A stretch of DNA of 7,535 bases from CAG-826 sp964546565 (lineage in GTDB: Bacteria; Bacillota_I; Bacilli_A; RFN20; CAG-826), in NCBI GenBank assembly GCA_964546565.1, contig CAZJKC010000060.1, forward strand, positions 1-7,535. Reading direction: 5' to 3'. This document shows, in pieces, positions 1 to 4,607 of this stretch. The position numbers were made by a program, and so were the translations under genes. Below the pieces are notes generated by a model, which worked only from the letters and a program-made list of their open reading frames with translations, was not told where the DNA came from and did no database searches. Every line of letters starts with the position of its first letter. Position 1 is the stretch's first letter.

Positions 1-230
1 GCGCCGCGCGGCTTCGCGACAACCTTATTTCCAACTTCTTTCCATTCAAGGGTCTTGCACATAGGACACTCGCGCCGTGTGCGTAATTTCTTCCACGGCG
101 CATACACTTTATGCCCTTCATTACATTCAAAGATCAATTCGGTATCAAGATTTTCGTATGTGTCGCTTAAAAGCTTCCATCCGTCCTACTCAACTTCCGC
201 GCGAATGTCTTCGATTTTTATTTTTGCCAT
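1..230 (-). CDS. Zinc-binding-like hypothetical protein, 3'-truncated by window edge, with one in-frame TAG
   Basis: Reading from the ATG at 230 with TAG as Gln, the frame stays open to the window edge (76 residues visible). It starts 8 bases after the dUTPase stop, with AAAGG 4 bases upstream of the ATG. With the standard code only 14 residues would be made before the TAG at 188-186. The protein has CNEGH around residues 38-42 and CPMC at 57-60 inside a basic stretch (WKKLRTRR). This C-x3-H ... C-x2-C spacing suggests a small treble-clef or zinc-ribbon fold of the kind common in phage accessory proteins. I do not recognise a named family and assign no function. The gene looks co-transcribed with the dUTPase. 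Confidence that it is real rests on the open frame past the TAG, the placement and the metal-ligand pattern. Confidence 0.72.
186..188 (-). other. In-frame TAG in the left-edge gene, probably read as Gln
   Basis: Codon 15 of the gene starting at 230 (context EVE-TAG-DGWKLL). The frame is open for at least 61 codons after it, including the metal-ligand cysteines. No homologue is known to me at this position, so Gln is inferred from the other sites. Confidence 0.7.
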
Positions 231-238
231 TCAACCTT

Positions 239-1090
239 TCACACACCCGTGCTTCCAAAACCACCACCACGATCTCCCGCGATAGCTGTGATATCAGATA
301 CTTCATAGAAGTTTGCGAGTTCAACCTTATTCAGCACAAGTTGCGCAATTTTTTGACCCGCTTCAAGATGCGCAACCGGAGAATGGAGAATTGAATCAAT
401 CTCAATGTGTCCATTATCGTCAAAGTGATAGTCGATGTCTTGAATAGGATTGTCGCTATTTTGCACCATGATCCCTACTTCTCCACGGTAGCCGCTGTCA
501 ATTGTTCCAAGAATTACACGCAGGCTTGTTTTAGATGAAATTCCAGACTTCGGACGCACTTGGAGTTCATATCCTTCAGGAACAGCGACTTTAATACCAA
601 CCGGAATTACAACTGTTTGGCCGGGAAGAATGTCAATGTCTTCTGTTAGGTAAACATCAAGGCCCGCATCTCCCTTTCGCGCATATGCCGGAATCTTCGC
701 ATTTTCCTTGCAAAGCTCAATAGGAATTGCAACTTGCTTTTGAGCGTTCGGATCATACCCGCTAAGATGAGACACAATCAATGCACAAAGCGTATTAAAG
801 AAATCCTTGTGGATGTCTTTAAGCTCCTCGTCTTCTTTCGCGGCCTGCGCAAACATCATATACTGCTTGATGGTCTTATCGACAGACCCGGCGCCGACTG
901 CATCGATCAAAGAATCAAGGAAGTCTTTCTCTTGCGCGGGGTCGTTCAAAGAGCGCGAAAGTTCATCGAGAAAGACAGGGGCCACCAGTTTAAACTGAGA
1001 GTCTTCCAGCGCCAGAAGTGAGGCAACAGCTTCAAACCCATCGCCCAAAGCTTCGGCGCCCATTTGTTCAATATCAAAAGTTTCGTTCAT
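239..1090 (-). CDS. dut: dUTP diphosphatase (trimeric type) with a 120-residue N-terminal extension
   Basis: Hydrolyses dUTP to dUMP and pyrophosphate, keeping uracil out of DNA and feeding dUMP to thymidylate synthesis. All five motifs of the trimeric dUTPase family are visible in order: DAGLDVY (141-147), RPKSGISSKT (179-188), IDSGYRGEVGIMVQN (197-211, catalytic Asp198 and Tyr201), AGQKIAQLVL (244-253) and the glycine-rich RGGGFGSTG tail (274-282). The core is preceded by about 120 acidic, helix-prone residues with no match I know; ordinary members are about 140-170 residues, so this is a fusion or an added domain. There is also an extra segment of about 30 residues between motifs 3 and 4. 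The ATG overlaps the upstream stop in ATGA, and only a distant GGAG lies upstream, suggesting translational coupling. Stop is TGA; there are no TAG codons. Confidence 0.95.
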   Translation of the reverse strand: MNETFDIEQMGAEALGDGFEAVASLLALEDSQFKLVAPVFLDELSRSLNDPAQEKDFLDSLIDAVGAGSVDKTIKQYMMFAQAAKEDEELKDIHKDFFNTLCALIVSHLSGYDPNAQKQVAIPIELCKENAKIPAYARKGDAGLDVYLTEDIDILPGQTVVIPVGIKVAVPEGYELQVRPKSGISSKTSLRVILGTIDSGYRGEVGIMVQNSDNPIQDIDYHFDDNGHIEIDSILHSPVAHLEAGQKIAQLVLNKVELANFYEVSDITAIAGDRGGGFGSTGV

Positions 1091-1305
1091 TCAAGATTCC
1101 ACACTCCATTAAAGACTTTCACTGCTTTCACCACATAAGCCTCGTCGATCACTTCGCCCTTCGACTTCTTTTCCTTGTGGGTGTAGCCGCACTGGTTTAG
1201 TACGTACCCTTCTTTCGCGGCGTTCGCGCGCATTTCTTCCATTAGGCTTTTGGCCTCGTTTTCGTTTTCGGTTCGGTATTCTTCGGTTGTTTTTAGAAGC
1301 AGCAT
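1087..1305 (-). CDS. Small hypothetical phage-type protein (72 aa)
   Basis: A 72-residue charged protein whose N-terminal half is rich in Glu, Lys and Asn (TEEYRTENENEAK) and whose second half contains KEKKSKGEVIDEAY. It resembles small uncharacterised proteins found in nucleotide or replication regions of Firmicutes phages, but I cannot name a family. The start is supported by AAGGAG 9 bases upstream of the ATG. It ends in TGA and overlaps the dUTPase start by 4 bases (ATGA), so the two are translated together. It is the first gene after a candidate promoter at 1376-1348. No signal peptide or membrane segment is seen. Function unknown. Confidence 0.8.
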   Translation of the reverse strand: MLLLKTTEEYRTENENEAKSLMEEMRANAAKEGYVLNQCGYTHKEKKSKGEVIDEAYVVKAVKVFNGVWNLE

Positions 1306-1347
1306 TTGAGTTTTCTCCTTTTATATTTTTCATTCGTTTTTTGTATT

Positions 1348-1376
1348 ATTATATAATTGAGTTGCTGTTGTGTAAC
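1348..1376 (-). promoter_or_regulatory. Candidate sigma-70-type promoter for the 72-aa gene and dut
   Basis: On the minus strand GTTACA (1376-1371) lies 17 bases before a perfect TATAAT (1353-1348), about 40 bases ahead of the 72-aa gene's ATG. The -35 matches TTGACA at 4 of 6 positions. It overlaps the end of the 96-aa gene, and the -10 shares bases with that gene's TAA. The region is AT-rich, so a chance match is possible. Confidence 0.45.
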
Positions 1377-1639
1377 TACCAGTTTGGGGGGGGGGCTGTG
1401 GTTGTGGCTGTGAAAATTTTATCGTACTCAATTTCTAAATTTCGGGTTGAATTGCTTGGCCCGTATTTATGAGAATTTACATAAAAACCTTGCTTAGGTT
1501 CATAAAAATATTTTGCCTCACGCTGCCCATCACTATAACCCTCTTTATACGCAGTGTCAACCAACTCGTTAATCTCTTCTTCCGTAATGGTTATCTTCCC
1601 CGGCGTTTCACTCACATAAATTTTAATAAACGGTTTCAT
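1349..1639 (-). CDS. Small hypothetical protein (96 aa), reads through one TAG near its end
   Basis: The ATG has GAGGGG 5 bases upstream and lies 9 bases past the thyX-like stop, so it sits in the same transcript. The N-terminal half carries an acidic, helix-prone segment ending in TAYKEGYSDGQREA (residues 29-42), a pattern often seen in small phage proteins. The C-terminal part has a Thr/Pro run (TATTTAPPP) encoded partly by a 10-base C tract. After NW at 86-87 comes TAG (1378-1376). Read as Gln it adds nine residues before TAA at 1349; with the standard code the protein ends at 87 residues. This TAG is not protected by a conserved motif, so the true C-terminus is uncertain, and any length error in the C tract would change it. 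Function unknown. Confidence 0.7.
1376..1378 (-). other. In-frame TAG near the end of the 96-aa gene
   Basis: Codon 88 of 97. This is the weakest of the eight TAG sites: only nine codons follow before TAA, and the C10 tract just upstream makes the frame less certain. It could be a real stop if recoding were incomplete. Confidence 0.45.
1386..1395. repeat. Homopolymer tract G10 (C10 on the coding strand)
   Basis: Ten consecutive G on the plus strand, coding the PPP run of the 96-aa gene on the minus strand. It is the longest G/C homopolymer seen in the window. Slippage in replication or a length error in sequencing here would shift the last 14 or so codons of that gene. Confidence 0.95.
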
Positions 1640-1648
1640 TTATACCCC

Positions 1649-2275
1649 TCAACTAATCAAAAATTCTTTTGCGTACGGCAGCGTCTCAATCCACTTGCAA
1701 AACTCGCGCCATTCGGGAAGACGGTGGTCTTTACGCTGGAGATAAATGTTTCTCAAACAGCGATAATTCGTGGTCAGGCGCGCAGTCAGTTCAAAACCAG
1801 CAGGATTTGAATAGAGAATTTCGAGATATAACTCTTTTAGATACGCATTTGCCTCGGGGCGCGTAACGTGGTCTGGCTCTAAATTATTAAAAGCTTCGAG
1901 CATATCGTTGTAATGTTCAACTTTCTCTTTCATTATTTCAATAATGCGAGGGTCAACATATTCGTTATATGCTTTGTTAAGATCGAATTTTGTAATGCGA
2001 TGCATGGTCGACTGCGAACTCACGAACTCAAGAAACCGGTATCTTTCTGCCTCCACCCAAGCCTTATTACTAAAAGTCAAGTCAAAAGCTACTCGGATTC
2101 CCGTCAAAAACTGCGCGTGCGCGCCATTGCCGGTCTTTGTTGCATTTGTAAGATTGATGCAACGTTTAATATCTTTTTCCGTCATTTCTCGCACATCAGA
2201 TTCCACTCTCATAGGCAGACCCGAGGCTATAATTGACTCTTCAAGGTCATAAACCTTTACATTATCAACTTTCAT
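1649..2275 (-). CDS. Divergent ThyX-like flavin-dependent thymidylate synthase
   Basis: ThyX makes dTMP from dUMP using methylene-tetrahydrofolate, NADPH and FAD, releasing tetrahydrofolate. Features I align to ThyX are a central segment with ERYRFLEFVSSQSTMHR (77-93), comparable to the RHR-x2-S-x4-S-x-R signature but two residues longer and with Tyr for His, and a C-terminal block with TTNYRCLRNIYLQRKDHRLPEW (168-189), comparable to the NxRSLxxFLxLR...AQxEIR region. At 208 residues it is in the ThyX size range. Neighbouring glyA and dut fit the role. I chose the ATG at 2275, not 2350, because a strong promoter lies between them and AAGG precedes the inner ATG by 11 bases. Stop is TGA. The divergent signature means it could be a ThyX-fold protein with another substrate. 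Confidence 0.62.
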   Translation of the reverse strand: MKVDNVKVYDLEESIIASGLPMRVESDVREMTEKDIKRCINLTNATKTGNGAHAQFLTGIRVAFDLTFSNKAWVEAERYRFLEFVSSQSTMHRITKFDLNKAYNEYVDPRIIEIMKEKVEHYNDMLEAFNNLEPDHVTRPEANAYLKELYLEILYSNPAGFELTARLTTNYRCLRNIYLQRKDHRLPEWREFCKWIETLPYAKEFLIS

Positions 2276-2299
2276 TCTTTCACTTACCTTTTTTCTTTT

Positions 2300-2328
2300 A
2301 TTATACCACAAATTCTCACTTTTTGCAA
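2300..2328 (-). promoter_or_regulatory. Extended -10 promoter for the thyX-like gene, inside the end of glyA
   Basis: On the minus strand TTGCAA (2328-2323) is 17 bases from a perfect TATAAT (2305-2300), which is preceded by TGG, giving an extended -10 (TGnTATAAT). Transcription would start near 2293, some 18 bases before the ATG at 2275. The -35 half matches TTGACA at 4 of 6 positions. It overlaps the last codons and stop of glyA, so thyX can be driven independently of the nrd-glyA transcript. Confidence 0.72.
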
Positions 2329-3662
2329 ATTTCCTTGACATAAAAATCAATCAAATCTGCACAAGCAATAACGTCCTTTTCTTTCCAGCCTTTAGTTGTC
2401 ATGGCGGCGCACCCAATTCGTACACCGCTCGTCTCATTCGGACCACGTTTATCTCCCGGCACGCAGTTCTTATTCAAAGTAATTCGATGATTGTCGAGCT
2501 CTTCTTGCAGTCGCGCGCCAGTGAGTTCAGGATGGGTTTTTGAAAAGTCAAGCAAGAACAGGTGATTATCCGTCCCACCAGTAACAACATCATATCCAAG
2601 CTCAATGAAGCGGTCTGCCATTGCTTTTGTATTTTTTACAACTTGGGCGGCGTATTCTTTAAAGGAAGGATCAAGAGCTTCTGCTGCACAAATCGCTTTG
2701 GCGGCGATGACGTGTTCAAGCGGCCCGCCNNNNNNNNNNNNNNNNNNNNNNNNNNNNNNNNNNNNNNNNNNNNNNNNNNNNNNNNNNNNNNNNNNNNNNN
2801 NNNNNNNNNNNNNNNNNNNNNNNNNNNNNGGGAAGACGGCGCCGTCTACGGCCTTCGCTAAATCGGGAATACAAAAGATCAAGCCTCCCCTCGGTCCACG
2901 AGCAGTCTTATGCGAGGTCGTGGTAATAATATCCGCATATCCAAAAGGAGACGGATGAGCATCTCCAGCCACCAAGCCCGCAATATGCGCCATGTCTACC
3001 ATATAACAAACTTGGTTTCCTGTCAACTCCCGATAAGACTGTACAATGTCATAAATCCGCTTAAAATTGATAATGCGGCTATACGCACTCGCGCCGACTA
3101 CGAGAATTTGGGGTTTACAATCGAACAATTTATCTTTAAGGTCATCATAATCAAGATAACCCTCGTCTGTAACGCCATACTCTACGATATTATAAAGCTT
3201 GCCGCTAAAGTTGACGGGACTGCCATGGCTTAAATGCGCGCCATTCGACAAACTCATACTCAAAATCGTATCACCCGGCTTAATAACTGCCGCATACGCC
3301 GCCATATTCGCTTGCGTTCCGCTGTGCGGCTGCACATTCACATGATAATTCGTATGATAAACCGCGCGCCAGAGGTCACAACAATACTCTTCCAAAGCAT
3401 TAACTTCTTGGCATCCGCCATAATAGCGCCCTTCTCGACCGCTATGACGCCGAGTCGGATACCCCTCTGCATATTTATTCGTCAAACAAGAAGCCATCGC
3501 GAGTCTAATTGTTTCACTACAAAAGTTTTCACTCGCAATCAACTCAATATTATCTTTCTGCCTCAGCGCCTCATTCTCAATCATCTTGCCGATCAATGCC
3601 GTCTTCGGGTTCGCGCCGAGTTCGTCGGCAATAATTTTATCTAAGCTTGATTTAACCAGCAT
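2316..3662 (-). CDS. glyA: Serine hydroxymethyltransferase (interrupted by an assembly gap)
   Basis: PLP enzyme converting serine and tetrahydrofolate to glycine and 5,10-methylene-tetrahydrofolate, the one-carbon donor for thymidylate synthesis. Visible family marks: ELIASEN (40-46), LTNKYAEGYP (60-69), YYGGCQEVN (80-88), the PLP-aspartate/histidine region DMAHIAGLVAGDAHPSPF (223-240), and TTTSHKTARGPRGG (247-260) with Schiff-base Lys252. After the gap GGPLEHVIAAKA resumes the family. A run of 100 N replaces what should be about ten bases, so the true protein is about 418 residues, close to the usual length, not 448. Compared with E. coli GlyA there is a short insertion (RHSGREG) before YYGG. 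The ATG follows the upstream TAA by one base, with GGAG 8 bases before it. Stop is TGA and no TAG codons occur in the visible part. Confidence 0.96.
   Translation of the reverse strand: MLVKSSLDKIIADELGANPKTALIGKMIENEALRQKDNIELIASENFCSETIRLAMASCLTNKYAEGYPTRRHSGREGRYYGGCQEVNALEEYCCDLWRAVYHTNYHVNVQPHSGTQANMAAYAAVIKPGDTILSMSLSNGAHLSHGSPVNFSGKLYNIVEYGVTDEGYLDYDDLKDKLFDCKPQILVVGASAYSRIINFKRIYDIVQSYRELTGNQVCYMVDMAHIAGLVAGDAHPSPFGYADIITTTSHKTARGPRGGLIFCIPDLAKAVDGAVFXXXXXXXXXXXXXXXXXXXXXXXXXXXXXXXXXXGGPLEHVIAAKAICAAEALDPSFKEYAAQVVKNTKAMADRFIELGYDVVTGGTDNHLFLLDFSKTHPELTGARLQEELDNHRITLNKNCVPGDKRGPNETSGVRIGCAAMTTKGWKEKDVIACADLIDFYVKEICKK
2730..2829. other. Scaffold gap of exactly 100 N
   Basis: The round number marks a placeholder. 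On the coding strand the left side ends ...GTC TTC CC and the right side starts GGC GGG CCG. The SHMT family reads F-P-G-x-Q-G-G-P here, so only about 10 bases should be missing. The size difference of 90 is a multiple of three, which is why both sides stay in frame. Confidence 0.95.
2834..2847. repeat. 14-bp perfect palindrome beside the assembly gap
   Basis: AGACGGCGCCGTCT is its own reverse complement and lies 4 bases from the N run, inside glyA codons for VDGAVF. It has no loop, so it is a self-complementary GC-rich site rather than a terminator. It may have contributed to the assembly break; a regulatory role within this coding region is unlikely. Confidence 0.8.
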
Positions 3663-3663
3663 T

Positions 3664-3846
3664 TTATTTCTCCTTTACATAGAGGCCGCAGTGGCACGTC
3701 CCTTCGTCCATTTCTCGAAAATCACGGCACATACACTTTGTATCTTTCGTCTTTTCTAATTTACAAGGGCAATACCCATCATTCGCCTTTAATTTCTCAA
3801 TAACTTCTTCCACATGGGAAGTATCTGACGTCTTATAAATTCTCAT
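3664..3846 (-). CDS. Ferredoxin-thioredoxin reductase catalytic-subunit-like Fe-S protein (60 aa)
   Basis: A 60-residue protein with three Cys-x-Cys pairs: CPC (26-28), CMC (38-40) and CHCG (51-54), embedded in DGYCPCKLEKTKDTKCMC and GTCHCGLYVKE. The catalytic chain of ferredoxin-thioredoxin reductase has CPC-x16-CPC-x8-CHC, coordinating a 4Fe-4S cluster next to a redox disulfide. Here the spacings are 9 and 10, so it is a shortened relative. Start choice: the ATG at 3846 has GAGGA 9 bases upstream, whereas the in-frame ATG at 3864 has no good ribosome site. It overlaps the nrdG end by 14 bases and abuts glyA. Lying between the activase and one-carbon genes, it may deliver electrons to NrdD or a redoxin; that is inference. 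Stop is TAA. Confidence 0.85.
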   Translation of the reverse strand: MRIYKTSDTSHVEEVIEKLKANDGYCPCKLEKTKDTKCMCRDFREMDEGTCHCGLYVKEK

Positions 3847-4372
3847 AACTAATTTTCCTCGCATATTGATTCTGGCTTGCTAAATTTATTCCAAGAACTG
3901 GGTCGAAATGAGAAGGTTCATTAGGGCGAAATCTACCGAATTTGACGATGATATTCGGATACTTTTTAAGTTCTTCCCATTGATCAATCATCAATGCACT
4001 TGGCGCCGAGTCGCCTTTCGAGCGAAAACCGCTTTCCATTTCGTCTTCTGTATACCCAGTATAGATTACAATATCATCTCTTATCCCGTATTTGTCTCTA
4101 ATGCAATGCACGAGCGGCAATATATCAAAAATCGAATCAAAAGGCTCAAGCCCTCCAAACACAAAAGCATGGGTGAGTGGATTATTTTTATATCTTTCGC
4201 ACAATTCTTCTTTTGTAATTTCGATCTCCGGTTCGTGCGCGAGAGCGGAGTTTTGGCATAAATTACATCCGCTCTCGGCATCGCATTTAAAGCTACAATA
4301 CGGAAAGATAATAAACATAGAAGGTTTGGAATAATTCGCAATATCATATTCAACTAAACCTTTAACTTTCAT
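3833..4372 (-). CDS. nrdG: Anaerobic ribonucleotide reductase activating protein (radical SAM)
   Basis: Radical-SAM enzyme that uses a 4Fe-4S cluster and S-adenosylmethionine to form the glycyl radical on NrdD. In 179 residues it shows the cluster region FPYCSFKCDAESGCNLCQN (23-41) with Cys26, Cys30, Cys36 and Cys39. This is not the plain CxxxCxxC but the variant I associate with NrdG partners of phage and Clostridia-type NrdD. FGGLEPFDS (72-80) is the SAM-binding GGE-like motif, and GINLASQNQYARKI ends the protein. GAGGA lies 7 bases before the ATG. The start overlaps the 81-aa gene by 11 bases and the end overlaps the Fe-S gene, so the set is translationally coupled with nrdD. Stop is TAA and there is no internal TAG. 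Confidence 0.9.
   Translation of the reverse strand: MKVKGLVEYDIANYSKPSMFIIFPYCSFKCDAESGCNLCQNSALAHEPEIEITKEELCERYKNNPLTHAFVFGGLEPFDSIFDILPLVHCIRDKYGIRDDIVIYTGYTEDEMESGFRSKGDSAPSALMIDQWEELKKYPNIIVKFGRFRPNEPSHFDPVLGINLASQNQYARKISYENL
3856..3860 (-). promoter_or_regulatory. Ribosome binding site that decides the Fe-S gene start
   Basis: GAGGA on the minus strand, 9 bases before the ATG at 3846 and downstream of the alternative ATG at 3864. This favours the 60-residue over the 66-residue product, with the site embedded in the last codons of nrdG. Confidence 0.7.
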
Positions 4373-4607
4373 TCTTTTCCTCGTTTAAAGTATCTTCTTT
4401 TCCTTGAAGGTACCCGTTCATATAAGTCTAATTTAAATGGGCCTGCATATTCTCCCATGCTTTCGGAAAGCAAGACCCAATTAAAAATTCAAAGGTCACG
4501 ACTGCTTCGTTCGGGTCGGCGCCGAGTTCGTTTGAACGACGTTCGACAAGTTCAATTAGGTGTTTGAGAGAGGATAGTTTTACGGTTTCAAATTTTGATT
4601 CAGCCAT
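4362..4607 (-). CDS. Small hypothetical protein (81 aa) between nrdD and nrdG, with one in-frame TAG
   Basis: The ATG at 4607 overlaps the nrdD stop (ATGGCTGA) and has a strong GGAGG 6 bases upstream in the last codons of nrdD. Read with TAG (4430-4428) as Gln, it runs 81 residues to TAA and overlaps the nrdG start by 11 bases. With the standard code it would stop at 59 residues, leaving a gap before nrdG. After the TAG the protein reads TYMNGYLQGKEDTLNEE, a Tyr/Gly/Lys/Glu pattern common in small phage proteins, which argues that this stretch is translated. The N-terminal part is helix-prone (LKHLIELVERRSNELG). No family recognised; position suggests a link to the reductase module but no function can be assigned. 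Confidence 0.75.
4428..4430 (-). other. In-frame TAG in the 81-aa gene, probably read as Gln
   Basis: Codon 60 (context AHLN-TAG-TYMNGY). Read-through joins the gene to the nrdG start with an 11-base overlap, matching the tight spacing of the rest of the cluster. Confidence 0.7.

Noticed and set aside
1469..1810. 113-codon open frame on the plus strand
   Set aside because: Spans two minus-strand genes antisense, no recognisable protein features.
2276..2350. Upstream start (2350) for the thyX-like gene
   Set aside because: It lies before the promoter -10 and within glyA; the added residues show no family similarity and the inner ATG has a ribosome site.
3234..3644. 136-codon open frame on the plus strand
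   Set aside because: Shadow of glyA; every confident gene here is on the minus strand.
3847..3864. Upstream start (3864) for the Fe-S protein
   Set aside because: No Shine-Dalgarno precedes it, while GAGGA is correctly spaced for the ATG at 3846.
3613..4531. 13-base direct repeat (3613-3625 and 4519-4531)
   Set aside because: Both copies encode the tetrapeptide ELGA in unrelated genes; a coding coincidence with shared codon choice.
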